The notes under the pieces: model-generated
The model's database searches: none
What the model was told of the DNA's origin: nothing
Seen by the model: only the letters and a program-made list of their open reading frames with translations
Shown: positions 24,401 to 35,756 of the stretch, piece after piece
Numbering within the stretch: position 1 is the first letter of the stretch
Layout of the letters: the number at the start of each line of letters is the position of its first letter
NCBI GenBank assembly: GCA_010015805.1
Contig: ML978122.1
Span: forward strand, 716,453 to 780,452
Direction of reading: 5' to 3'
DNA length: 64,000 bases
Source: Rhizodiscina lignyota
Taxonomy: Eukaryota; Ascomycota; Dothideomycetes; Aulographales; Rhizodiscinaceae
Made by a program: the position numbers and the translations under genes

Positions 24401-25296
24401 CTCATGAAGGCTACGATAAGATCGTGGATATCTTAATCCGAGCTGGTGCAGATGTCAATTTAAAAGGCGTGCGTGATTCCACACCCTTATTAGGTGCTGC
24501 CGAGCAAGGCTACGATAAGATCGTGGACATCTTAATCCGAGCAGGTACAGATGTCAATTCAAAGAATACGGATGATATCACGCCCTGATTAAGTGCTGCT
24601 GAGTAAGGCTACGATAAGATCGTAGATCTCTTAATCCGAGCAGGTGCAGATATTAATTATAAAGATTACTACGATGGCAAGACGCCTCTGCTGGCTGCTG
24701 TGTGTTCGGAGCGAGACACTCGATTCGATATTATTCAGCTATTGTGTGTTCTGGGAGCAAAAGTCAGTCTCGGAGACTCGTCAGGCAATACCCCCTTACA
24801 TCATGCTGCGCTGCTACCGTGCACCAAATCTCTACATCTCTTACTCCAGTCGACGAATATAGACATCAATTTGGGGAACAATTATGGCCGGACGCCTTTG
24901 CATTACGCTGTCAATGTCGGCCTTTACGAAAAGAGCGACAAGAGGGAAGCATTCGTAAACATGCTAATCCAAGTGGAGAACATCGACATCAACCCCAGAG
25001 ACCATGCAGGGAAGACGCCACTTCACTTGGCAGTGGAGAAAGTTCGCGCTACATCTCTTCAGCAGCTCCTTCAAACTGGCAAAGCAGACACACTCTCCAT
25101 GGACAAAAATGGGAGGACACCGCTGGCGGTAGCTCAAGGGCAACTGAAAACATTACGAAGCACAGCTCGGAGAGCTGCAAACGCAAAGATCATTCGGATG
25201 TTGCTCGAGGCCGAGCGGGCGCACTTGGCGACACGAGATCCTGCACAATCGCTCGGTCACGATTCAGTAACAATGACTCAGGGGGACGACTCATAA
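21409..25296 (+). CDS. NLR protein: PNP - NACHT - ankyrin repeats, frame interrupted in one repeat
   Basis: Fungal NOD-like receptor linked by family to non-self recognition and heterokaryon incompatibility. Domains: nucleoside-phosphorylase-like PNP_UDP (about 15-310; LMVGIGGGVP, CFEMEAAGLM, VVRGICDYSDSHK); NACHT NTPase (about 370-560; Walker A ADPGCGKS at 377-384, Walker B VCILDALDEC at 476-485, LLTSRPYG); a helical region; ankyrin repeats from about 945. The frame stops at TGA 24586-24588, with TAA at 24604-24606, then continues in the same frame to 25296 with more ankyrin text (PLHHAALLP, TPLHYAVNVG, TPLHLAVEK). Either the protein ends at 1059 aa, or bases 24545-24643 (exactly 99, one repeat) are spliced out, giving 1262 aa. 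It is divergent from the CorA-like gene. Confidence 0.9.
24247..24642 (+). repeat. Four tandem 99-base ankyrin units, arranged A-B-A-B'
   Basis: Units start at 24247, 24346, 24445 and 24544, each encoding 33 residues such as DKIVDILIRAGADVN. Units 1 and 3 share STPLLGAAEQGYDKIV; unit 2 has NTDDITPLWYAAHEG; unit 4 begins like unit 2 but ends like units 1 and 3, so it looks recombinant. Near-identity at base level points to recent duplication. Both stop codons of the NLR frame lie in unit 4. Confidence 0.92.
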
Positions 25297-25430
25297 GGAG
25301 ATTCCTCGTTAGAGGGATAATATAAATCATGGCCATTCGATACGTTGAGCACCACAACGAGGGAGCTGAATCTAGAAACTTGGTTGGGGGAAATAATGCA
25401 GCGATACAGCAATAACAGAACTCCTGCCAC

Positions 25431-26243
25431 CTAATGACGCAAGTCATCACCGACCGAACTATTCACCATCCCCCACAAGCTCCGATATTCCCGCCAGATC
25501 TCCACCGTCAATTGCTCAATACGAATCAGTGTCCGGTGCATTGCCTCTTGCTGATGATCTATTGAAGCTCGTGACTCGTTCAATTGGCCGTCTCGGGAGA
25601 AAATGTCTGGCAGATCACCATCCGTCCGCTGCGGAATCACAGCAACCGTGTCCAGCTGCATTGTCCTCTTTGGTTTTCCTGGTGCCACCGTATTTGTATC
25701 CTCTCGTTTATATGGATGATACCTCCCGCCCCTGGTTCTATTCCGTCCCGACCGTTCTCGCTTCAGTGCCGCAGGAAACGGATGCGAGACGCCGACTGGT
25801 GTTCCTCCGCGGTGGAATATGACAGCTGGCGCGTCCGTCCTTGGAGGCTGGCTCTGTGCTCGGGGCATGTTGATTGGTGTTGTGGGAAAGTTGGGGAACT
25901 GATCGAAAGCATGTGCAAATGGACTGCTGGGCTCGGATTGAATGTCTGGTACAGGAAGTGGCGGACACGAGATGGCTGCAGAGGAGGTGTAATCGGCAAA
26001 GAGATCATTGTCGGTCTTTGAGTTTGAAGTCGCATGGTCCATGGTTGTGGGTTGCGGAGTGTCGAACAGCGCAGGGTCGATGGACAAGAGGACTGGATCA
26101 ACTGAGAAGTCGTCTGAGCTGGATGGAGAATCGAACCCTGATGATGATGATGGGCATGGCGACCTGAAAGGTGAACCAAGAGGAGGAGGTTTGAGATGAT
26201 TTTGTTCGAGCGCGTTAGAGAGATTGGCTTCGTCGGTCGCCAT
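25431..26243 (-). CDS. Hypothetical disordered protein
   Basis: Single open frame of 270 aa, ending toward the NLR gene about 135 bases away. Not recognised. The first two thirds are rich in Pro, Ser and Asp (for example PCPSSSSGFDSPSSSDDFS), followed by a basic segment (KRERSGRNRTRGGRYHPYKR) that could be a nuclear signal, and a C-terminal helix-like region (MHRTLIRIEQLTVEIWREY) that could form a coiled coil. The acidic-plus-basic layout would suit a nuclear protein, but this is inference. The start at 26243 is the first Met in the frame. Confidence 0.6.
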   Translation of the reverse strand: MATDEANLSNALEQNHLKPPPLGSPFRSPCPSSSSGFDSPSSSDDFSVDPVLLSIDPALFDTPQPTTMDHATSNSKTDNDLFADYTSSAAISCPPLPVPDIQSEPSSPFAHAFDQFPNFPTTPINMPRAQSQPPRTDAPAVIFHRGGTPVGVSHPFPAALKRERSGRNRTRGGRYHPYKREDTNTVAPGKPKRTMQLDTVAVIPQRTDGDLPDIFSRDGQLNESRASIDHQQEAMHRTLIRIEQLTVEIWREYRSLWGMVNSSVGDDLRH

Positions 26244-26834
26244 TCCGATGATTGTGGGTTAGATCGAAGATCCGCAATCTACAAAGCTCAAGAATAGTGA
26301 GAGATGAAAAGCGAAGGAAGCTTTTGGTGTTTAAATGTTGAAGAAATACGGATGAAGTGGTTAGTAAGAAAGGAGTGATATCCGAGACAAGAGGCTTGAA
26401 ACTGGTCTCAACTTACGACAGCATTTGCGACTGTCTTGTACAAGAGAAAGGACGGCAACGTCAAAGCATCAATAAACAAAGGTGCGTTGGTTCACATCTT
26501 CGCCCATTTCCTGACAACATTTGAGAAGCAGTTCTGGGCTGACGTTCATCAAGGAAGTCTGCATTGTTGGATCAGCGTTGACATTTGAACTGGGATGAAA
26601 ATTTGTGTTCATCAGCATTGTCGCATTAACTGCCGCATTATATCGTCGTTATTCGTTGCGCCGGTTTCTTCTATTTCCTCGTCTTTGGGTATCTCTGTGT
26701 ATTCTCCTAGGTCCGAATGAAAATCGTTCCTCATCGCCCATTACTCCGTTTCAGATTCCCTCCCAATGCGATTATGATCCTATACCATCCAGTAAACGCC
26801 GTAGTCCCATATGTACACCCAACCATCTTTGTCC
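26244..26834. other. Intergenic, no gene seen
   Basis: About 590 bases holding the promoter of the hypothetical gene and the 3' end of the glucanase gene. No motif or repeat was noticed. Confidence 0.45.
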
Positions 26835-29800
26835 TCAAGCACCCCCCAGACCGGCCGCAAAAGCCAGATACCAAGTCCTGCTCGCGCCGCCGTCCAACCA
26901 GGTAGGGTCAAAGTCCGGCTGCGAGAAGAACTGAAAGCTCGCTTCAGGATTTGTGAGTGCCAGGTTGGCATATAGAATGCCCTTCCAACCGGAATCGACG
27001 CTGTCGGCGCGGCCATCGCTGAAGTATGTGTCCCATTCTTGCTGGACGAAGGTCGACGTGCGGGTGATGGAGGAAGAAGGGTTGAGAGGGATCATGTGTA
27101 TGCTGTATATCATTAGAACTGATTCATTGGTAATCAGATATGAGCGAAATAACGTACCCTTGTATGTATTCGATGTTCGTTCCAAAATATGTCGTGTGGT
27201 CCACTTTGTTCTCGAATAGCTTTGACGTGCCATCAGCAAAGCTCGCAAAAGATTAAGTAATCGTGAACATACAATGCCGGTGACTTTATTCCCGACGAAC
27301 TTCGGCGGCTGGGCCGCATTATCGCTCTCGAGCAGAAAGTAATTCTGCAAACTCCGTGCCTGTACCGCCAACTGTAGATTACCGCGTGCCTCCATGTTCG
27401 GATCACCACTCACCTGACCCCACATCTTGATCGCATATGTCGAGAATGCATCTTCGCTTGAGCTTTCCTCATCCTTTCCATCACCAGATTCAAACAGTCC
27501 CTTCGCCCAAGAATGTCCGTGATACCAGTCAAAATTTCTGGAAAACGGGAAATAGGGATCTGTATTCACAGGATTAGCGTAATCTCTCACGAGCATGCTT
27601 ACCCAGTCCTTGTTGGTGCCATTTCTCAACCAGTCAGGATCAAGATACGCGATGACCGCTGCGGTGTAGACAAAGTAGCCGTAATGGAAGTGGTGATCGT
27701 TGTAGTACGTGTTGCCGAAATCGACACCACTGTCGTCAGTCTCATAGGTCGCAGAAGAAACGACGCCTTTCCAGCTCTGGTCATACACCAGCGGATATGA
27801 CTGTTCGTTGTTTACGAACGTGGCAAAGGCAGCTTCGAGATTCTTGAGTGCTGCAGCGGCAAGACCGGTCTGTCCGGCAATGTCATTCGTTGTGTAGACA
27901 GCTGCTGCAAACTTGGCGAGACCCTTTGAGAACGTGAGTACAGTTCCAATAAGAGTGTAGGATCATCTTACCTTTCCACTGAAATACATGCTGTCCAGGT
28001 TCGTTTGCTCATCCATGTTCTGATTCAGCTCAACTCCAGCTGCATCTGCGATCGCCGAAACGGCGGTATTAGAGACGCTTTTCATGCTGCCAAACTTCGG
28101 ATGATATGGCGCGAATCCCAATTCGAGAGGGAGCTGCTCGGACATGGTAATAGAATCAGCAGCGACGGCTTTGGCTATTCCTTTTGTCGTTGTCTCGAGT
28201 TGAACATCAGTCACGGCCGCAGACGTAGCGTAATCCATTGACTCCAGATGATGTGGCAGAGCAAACATCAATAGCTTGTTCTGTGTCACACCGCCTTTAT
28301 CCCAAGCGAGAGTATACGTGCCGGTGGAATCCTCCATGGACGCAGACACAGATCCACTAATAGCGTACGCTCCAGCAGAAGCATCGTAGACAGCCTCGCC
28401 ATCGAAGCCATTAGCGTTCTTCGCAATCTGCACAGTGCCGAAGAAATCAGCAGGACCCTGAATGTGAGAGCTGTCATTCAGTGTGAATGCAGGAGTTCCT
28501 GCGCTTCCTTTCGGCGTGACGTAGAGCAGCCAGTTGGTGTTGTCATTGAGAGTGATACGATACTTGAAAGTATTCTTTCCGTAACCCAGTGCTCCTGCGT
28601 AGTTGACCGTATTAAAGAAGACACCTGTCTGGAGTAGTGGCGTTCCTCCGGCATAGATACCAGTCACGAAGCCCATGCCTTGAACGAGGGGAAACTGGAT
28701 CAGGGTATCAACACCATCAGCCGGATGTAGATTGACGTTAACCGAGAAGCCCTCAAGTGAATCCGTAGTCAGTGTGGTTGAGTCGCTTAGCTCTTTCGCC
28801 GAAAGGATGAGGGATTCGATTCCGAGAGGATTGATGAAGTTCTGTGCCGGATCACCTTGGCCATACGCTAGTTGACTGCGCTCAATATGAGAGATAGCGA
28901 GGCCCCAACTGCCGGCGGCGCCTGTTCCTTTCTGCCAGCTGACAGAGTAGGGATGAGTGAAGGTGCTCATTGTCTGGTCACCAAGGAAGAAGTTTGCGTA
29001 GAACTTGTTCGTCTCAATCGGGCCTGTCGCATTCTCGATACCCAGCCGTGGGACTGGATGCTCTGGCTTCACTAGTATGTTCGATGGAGGAGCATCAGTA
29101 GCGATCGGAACAAAGATGTTGCCCGATCTGCTTGCGGTGGGCGAAGTGATAGAAGGATTGAGAGTGAGGTTCGCAGGAGCCAAGCTGCTTGATGGCGTTG
29201 GGATCACTGTTGTGTTGAAAGGAATGATCGATGTTCGGCCACCATTCTCCAACGAAGACTGGACGGTCCCTAATGCTGGCGCAGCAGATGTAGAGGCGGA
29301 CTGGATTGATGGGACACTGCTTGAATAGCTTATCGTCACTGGAACAGAAGACGTGCCAGTAGGCAGTGGAGCAAATATTCCGCCAGTGTTTAATGTCGCC
29401 GCGCCCGTGGAAGACTCAGAGCCGATTTCTTGGGCTATCTCGGTGGAGACAGACATTGTACTGCTTGAGGTCGTGACAGGCGAGGATGATGTTGCAGGCG
29501 TTTTGCTGGGCGAGGCTGAAGGCGGTGGTTGCCCTCCTGAAGATTCTGATGTAGATGCTGCGCTTGGTGGTGATGAGTCGACTCCGGACGCACTCTGAGT
29601 TGAACTGCTTTCCGAGCTCGACACTTCCAGCGATGTAGTTGTGGCTGACGCAGGAAGTGCTGCTGATGACGTCGTCGGAGCTGATGGACTTCCAGAAGTT
29701 GACGATGGAACGCTCGATGCTGTGGCTGGTGGAGTCGCAAACGCATCCAAAGTAGACGAAAGAGTTGTCGTTGCGACGGTTGTCCATACTGTTGATGTGC

Positions 29801-30146
29801 TTGGTGCAGACGCATCTGAAGGGGTGGACGACGGAGGGGTTAAAGTGAACGTATTAGGTACGGCTGACTGCGGTTGAGTGTCGCTGGTGGAACATGATGT
29901 CAATGTAGTCGTTGTCGATGTCATGACAGCCGTAAATTCCACCGAGTAATCGCTCGCCGTCATCAAAGTCGGGGTCCAATTTGGATCTACGTTCAACTTT
30001 CCATCCAAATGAACATCGAATTTGACCATGTCTAGTCCAGTATTTCTTGACCGTCCATCGCTTCCTCCAATTGGAAAAGCGCCGACAGCTGTGCTTTGCA
30101 GAAATAATCTCCATAACCATCTTTTAGAATGTGTTTGGGTGACCAT
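26835..30146 (-). CDS. Endo-1,3-beta-glucanase, GH81 (ENG1-like)
   Basis: Secreted glucanase that cuts beta-1,3-glucan, in yeast needed for daughter-cell separation. Four exons: 30146-27972, 27923-27273, 27219-27158 (62 bases) and 27102-26835; phases agree, 1051 aa. Order: hydrophobic signal segment (about 10-24), a Ser/Thr-rich region of roughly 250 residues likely to be O-glycosylated, a beta-sandwich part beginning NIFVPIATDAPPSNIL and ETNKFYANFFLG, then the catalytic barrel with YNDHHFHYGYFVYTAAV (Asp/His of the active site) and the acidic EESSSEDAFSTYAIKMWG block carrying the catalytic Glu residues. It ends DPTWLDGGASRTWYLAFAAG, typical of the family. No GPI signal is seen. Confidence 0.94.
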
Positions 30147-31882
30147 TTAGTCGAGTGACTTGGTGGTGAGGGGAAGTCGACTTTGCGTCGCGATTGCTGT
30201 CCAAGTTCGTCGTGGTTGGAATGCAGCTCGTCTCTCGGAATGTGGGGTTACTATGTAAGTAGTATTTCTCGTCTTCAAAAGATCAATTGGTAAATGGATA
30301 AGTTGAGAGATAAATCAGTGAGACTGTCAACACAATCGACAAGATGTCGATAGACAAAGGCGATGAAGTCTTTGTGTACATCATACTGAACCTTAATTGT
30401 GGGCCCAACAGTTGTTCTCCAGCCTCTATCTCGAGCTCTTCCTGAACCGTGGTAACAACATTGGAATTACCATGGTAACAGGGGTTGTTGATTCATTAGA
30501 TTGTCATGTTGAATCGCGCACCTGCGTGGCTGCGGATGAGGCGCTCGGTATTTATCCAATCGAACAATGAACCGAGCGGCGTGGAAAGCAAAGATGCCAT
30601 GCGAGACGGGTCGATGAAATCGAGCGAGGATCGGTGATCAAGCTTTACCAGCGCACATTTGGCGACACAAAACCTGTTCTGTTCCTGCATCACTAGTTCA
30701 GTTGTTCACGAAGTGAAATCTAATGGTTTCTGGTCCAAAAATAGAAACATTCCAGAGCAATTCAAATCGAGCGACACAAGAACTTTTCCACTTTACACAA
30801 CTCCCCGGGCAACATGAAGGAACTTTGGATTTGAGAGGTCTTCTGGTGACTTTTCTTCCGAGCTTGAGGAACTGCTCGGGCCTTTCAAGACAGCGGTAGG
30901 GGTGGTGAGCTCTGCGGAGATCCATTTGCGATCCGCTCAACCGCAATGCTTACATTGCTGCACGAGCACATCGGCAATCAATCTCAAGGAACCCCGTCTT
31001 TCCCGTTCACATAGTAAGAATCGGTGGGACGAATCCAAGGCCAGAAATATCCGGTTGGAGAGGCTCCGCAATCACCAGGACAACCGCTGCAACCCTTCGA
31101 TTCGGGAAAGATGTTTAGCGAGCCCAACGCGGCTGGATGACGCGATAGCGCCGATGACTCGTAAGGCTGATGGCGTCTGAGGTGGCACGATTGGCTGAGA
31201 ACGCGATTAGACAATTATTGATGATGAAAAAAGGATTAATGAAGGCTTGAATGAAATGTAGAATGCTCGGAAAGCGAACAATTGCATCTGTTCGTCGATT
31301 ATGGAATGAAAGGAATGCCACCCCTTCATGTCCGTCCAGGCGAAATTCCGGTATTCGAGCAACTCCATTTTCGTCCTATGAATTCGACTACAAGGTAGCT
31401 CTCCCGGCGGATCGACCACTGCCTGGCGGATGACACTGTCTCAGCTGGACTAACGGGAGACATGCAGAAGAGGCAAGACGGCTGGAAGAGGGTGTAATCA
31501 CCTGCGGCTTGTGGAATAGGCCTCGAAGCCAAGGTTCGATGTGCCCTGGAAGACACGCTAAATAGACTGGAGGAACTTCCGCAAGGTCGTTCGAAGTTCA
31601 AGATAGTGATGCCTACGAACAAGGAGTCATGCAGATAACATTATGTCCGCTTCACGTCTACAGATGAAGTTGAATCAAAGTTTGGGCCGTTCGTGTAACG
31701 CATAGACACGTGGACCAGGTTCAAGGGTGCGCGCATTGCGCCATCCGCGTGCAGGTGAAGCTCATCAGCTTCGTCTTCGTGACCTCATCCAAGCACCCAA
31801 AGACACACCAGGAAGGTCCTTATAAGGCTCTCAAGAATGGAATCGACGTGACAGATATAGTAATAGTCTTCTAAGGGTCGAA
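30147..31882. other. Divergent intergenic region with CACGTG near ATG16
   Basis: About 1.7 kb between two divergent genes. No frame here has motifs or splice support. A CACGTG E-box lies at 31707-31712, about 170 bases before the ATG16 start. Confidence 0.4.
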
Positions 31883-32592
31883 ATGAAGTCCTGGATATCC
31901 GAATATTCTTCCGCCCTTGACGCGCGCGATGTGCGCGAGAAGGCACAGCTTCGCTTCGTCAACGCATGTGCGTCATAGGAAGCCTCCTCTCTCGTCCTAG
32001 AAATCCATTCTAATTCGCAAAAACAGATACTAAGCTAGCAGATCGAACAGCAACCCTCGAATCCGCCAATAGTTCAAGTCCGCCCGTCGCTGAAGCACCA
32101 TCAGTGCCTTCCCCTTCCCAACGCACCACCAGCCCAGGTCTATCCATTCCGTTCCGCGGCAAGTCTCCACAAGCAAATGTTCCAGACGACACTTCCAACC
32201 TTTCCCCCTCAGATGCCCTCAACCGCCTGCGGTCCGACCTCGCGACTACCCAACGCTCCCGCGCCGCCTTACAATCTCAGCTCGCTCCGGTCACGTCCGA
32301 ACTTGCTACTCTCAAATCTCAATCTGCCCGTGATACAAAGCGCATCTCAGAGCTTGAACGCGACAGATCTATTCTAGAGCGAAGGGTCAAAGATCGAGAC
32401 GAGGAGATCAAAGGCAAGGCGCGACTAGTAGAGGAGGTACAGGACGAGATGTTGAGCCTGAATCTGCAGCTAAACATGGCAGAGCAGCGGAGTGAGAAGC
32501 TGGAGACGGAAAACAAGCAGTTGGTGGATCGCTGGATGGAGAGGATGGGAAGAGAGGCGGAGGAGATGAATGAGCGGAGCAAATGGACTTGA
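31883..32592 (+). CDS. ATG16: Autophagy protein Atg16
   Basis: Coiled-coil partner of the Atg12-Atg5 conjugate, placing it on the phagophore so that Atg8 is lipidated there. Two exons, 31883-31967 and 32027-32592, 216 aa. The N-terminus [20 protein letters not shown] carries the Atg5-binding helix pattern. A Ser/Pro-rich spacer follows (about 40-80), then a continuous coiled coil (about 85-210) ending in [20 protein letters not shown], the C-terminal block conserved in fungal Atg16. There are no WD repeats, as expected in fungi. The intron is GT-AG, splitting a Tyr codon. Confidence 0.92.
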
Positions 32593-33613
32593 GATGCCGC
32601 GATGAATAGGGGTTCCATTATCGAGACATCGGCAAGAATAAAATTCCAGCGTGGATATTCGACTCTGCCAGGCGAATCATGGCAGCCGGGCGGAATGAAC
32701 GTCATACGGCTTTTCTCATATAGACCTCGCCGAGAGAGCACACCACACCAGACAGGCCAGCCAAAGGCTTTGCTCGTATCTGACAATAGAAGTCAGTCAC
32801 GACAGCGGACCACAATCTCCGCCGTGTGAATCATATCCTCACACAGGCAGAAGCCATTGCAGAGAGCTGAACGGCTTGGACGAGGCCAGTTCCGCTCACC
32901 TCTGCTCCCAAAGCTGCCTAAAACGTATTAATTAGTATGTACGAATTCTTCAATACAGTTCTACTATCAGATCAGGTCCCAGTTTGTTTTCTACTCCCTC
33001 TCCATTGCACCCAATGCGCTGGTCTTCTCCTCAGAAGTGATTGTTGCGCTCCTTCAGCCATTACGGATGGTGCATGTCTTTCGGATCCTGCTTAGGGCTT
33101 CCCCAAGGGTAAGACGGAAAGATGAAATATCGACCCAGCTTCATGGAACTCCGGGGTTTATAAACGGTTAGAGTATCCTGCAGAGATGTCTGAATGCGGT
33201 CGGTACATGTACCCGGAGATGAGCCGACTAGGTACCTGGCCTACCCAGGGTTAGGTACACCGCCGCCCGGAATCTAGGGCGGTCATTCCCGGTGCAACTT
33301 TAAACCCAGGATCCTTCAGGAATCAGACGGAGAGCGCCAATGTCGCTGCGACGGAGCCGAATCCGCCGGCAATTCGCTCTGCAGTATCGCTATTACCAGG
33401 GACAACATGCGCGATATTATTCTAGATATGCAGACGTGCATGACGTAAAAAGCAGGACATTGCTGATGCCGAACCTTGACCTTGGAACCCTTGGAAATTT
33501 CTAGACGCCACAACAGCTCGAGCCCTCGCCAGCGGCAGCCCCGCAGCGGCAGCATGGCAATTTATTAAGCGGTCAAAATTCCCCATTTCTTTGAGATTCG
33601 CGTCCAGCGACCA
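32593..33613. other. Intergenic with inverted-repeat-rich promoter
   Basis: About 1 kb between ATG16 and the MFS gene, both on the plus strand. The part from about 33200 to 33290 is dense in palindromes (see separate entry); the rest shows nothing. Confidence 0.45.
33202..33282. promoter_or_regulatory. Cluster of palindromes with TAGGTAC motifs
   Basis: Contains the perfect 12-base palindrome GGTACATGTACC (33202-33213), two TAGGTAC copies (in 33228-33257), CCTGG/CCAGG arms around CCTAC, and CCGCCC (33263-33268) facing GGGCGG (33277-33282). It lies about 330-410 bases before the MFS start. Function unknown. Confidence 0.4.
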
Positions 33614-35630
33614 ATGTCTCTAGCACAGCATGTCTCGGCATTCGAAGGAGTTGATCGGGAGCCTCTCGAGGACGATGCCGAGAGCCTTTTATCGCTCTCG
33701 CAGGTCCCGAGTAGACGAACCTCTCGGAGACCTTCCTTGAGCTATGATCCGATACCACCAGCGCAAGACCCGCAGGAGAAGCTTGAGCCAATTGGAGCAT
33801 ACGACGTGTCTCAGAGCAAAAGGCTAGGTATGAATGGTTGCTTTCGCTACATTGGATACAATAGTTACTAATTTTGTGCAGTTCAGGTTGCCATTGGTGT
33901 AATTTCCTGTGTTATCGCTGCTGGAATAGTGTTTGGCTTTGCAGCGTTGAAACCTGTCTTAATCGGCGAGAATGTGTATCGCGAGCTCTGCACCAAGAAG
34001 GAGCTGGAAGACCAAGTCGTCGTCTGCTACCTGCAAGATCTCAAGTACGTTGCCATTCAATCGATCGCAGACATGTGTTGCTTACACACTATACAGGCTG
34101 AACCTTACTTTCAATGTTGCATCAGTCACCGCGAACATGTCCGCACTACTCGTCGGCGCGATACTTGATCGATTCGGTCCCAGAGTATGTGGCATCCTCA
34201 GCTCCGTCATACTCACCTTTGGAACTTTGTGTATGGCATTCGAGCGCGAGCTTCCCTTCGATGCGATCGTCGCTGGCCACTTTCTGCTCGCGCTGGGCGG
34301 GACCTTCGTCTTCGTTCCATCCTTTCACCTCTCCAATGCTTTCCCTCGCTATCAAGGTCTTATCCTCGCCTTGATCACTGGAGCATTCGATTCTTCTGCG
34401 GCGGTCTTCCTCATTTTTCGCTTGATCTACGAGTCTTCCAGACACCAGTTTGCGTTGAAGCAGTTTTTCTTGCTCTACCTCGTGGTCCCGGTATTCGTTC
34501 TTACAACACAATTATTCCTGATGCCGAACAAAAGCTATGAAACACGCATTGGGCTGCAACAAACCGCTGAAGAAGCGGAAGACCCAGCTCACGATGTTCA
34601 CTCATCTGACGAGGAACTCGATGATAGCGAGATGTGGTACGTCCGGTCACTGCGGGCGGACGATCGCAAGCGCATACGTGCTGAAATCAGTTCCTTGCTG
34701 GGCAATATGGCAGAACAGGAAGACCGTGAGAAGAAAGAAGAGCAAATCCGATTCAACAGCCAAGCATGGGGGGCGCTTCACGGACAGCCGGCGTGGAGGC
34801 AGATTCGTTCACCATGGTTCATCCTTATTACGGTATTTACGATTCTTCAGATGGCGAGGTTCAACTTCTTTATTGCCACAATCTGGAGCCAATACCGGTA
34901 CATGCTCCGCTCGACGGAGATGGCGGATCGCATTAATAGCTTCTTCGACCTGGCGCTGCCCATTGGTGGCGTGGCAGCTGTGCCTTTCATCGGAACGCTT
35001 CTCGATAATTTAAGTGTTGCGGGGGTACTTGCCATTGTCGTAACGCTGAGTACCGCTGTTGGATTCATCGGAACACTTCACTACGCGTGGGCAGGCTACA
35101 TGAACGTTGTGTTGTTCTGCATCTTCCGTCCCCTCTATTACTCCGCAATGTCGTAAGTCGCACAAAATATGTGAACAGTTGGACAACGAGACTAACGCTC
35201 ACTTAGTGACTACACCGTCAAAGTCTTCGGCCTAGCAACATTCGGCACCATCTATGGCACTATTATATGCACCTCCGGCTTGCTCACCTTCACACAATCC
35301 GCGCTCCAAGCCATCACACACGAGGCGTTCAGCGACAATCCCACACCAGTCAACCTCGCGCTTGCCGGCCTTGGTCTCATTTCCGGGGCAGCGCTCGTAC
35401 TATATGTCGCATTCGCAGGAAGAAAAGTGCAGCAGGAGGTGGTGGAAGAAGAAGAAAGAAGAAGCCTACTCCCTACACCAAGGGAGACACCACGGTTAGG
35501 ACCAGTGGGGCGCTCACCGAGGTTTGGGCCATCGTATGGCACAATCGGTTCTCTGAGGGAAGGTAGAGGGCCGCCTTTGGAGAGGCCGAGCTTGGCGAAT
35601 TTGAGGCAGCTGAGCAACATAACTGAATAA
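33614..35630 (+). CDS. MFS membrane protein, Fmp42/LAT3-like
   Basis: Major facilitator protein of 618 aa, related to yeast FMP42 (YMR221C) and distantly to SLC43 amino-acid carriers; substrate unknown. Exons 33614-33827, 33882-34044, 34097-35152, 35207-35630, all GT-AG, phases agree. After a soluble Ser/Arg-rich N-terminus (1-70), helix 1 is VAIGVISCVIAAGIVFGFAA, then NVASVTANMSALLVGAILDRFGPRV carries the MFS A-motif-like turn. A long acidic loop (AEEAEDPAHDVHSSDEELDD and onward) separates the two six-helix halves, and the C-terminal tail after AALVLYVAFAGRKV is soluble. It converges with the acyltransferase gene, with only 126 bases between them. Confidence 0.88.
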
Positions 35631-35756
35631 AGAGGGTCAAAAGCGACACTGATAATTTAAAAAAGATGTATATAATCAGTACAAAAAAGGCCAAAACAAA
35701 GGAGGCTCTTGTCTTGCGAACATAGCATTCCTATCTTTCACTGCAGGTTAACAGTG

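Noticed and set aside
24700-25296. Independent ankyrin gene starting near 24700
   Set aside because: Same frame and same repeat family as the NLR; best read as its 3' part after the interrupted repeat.
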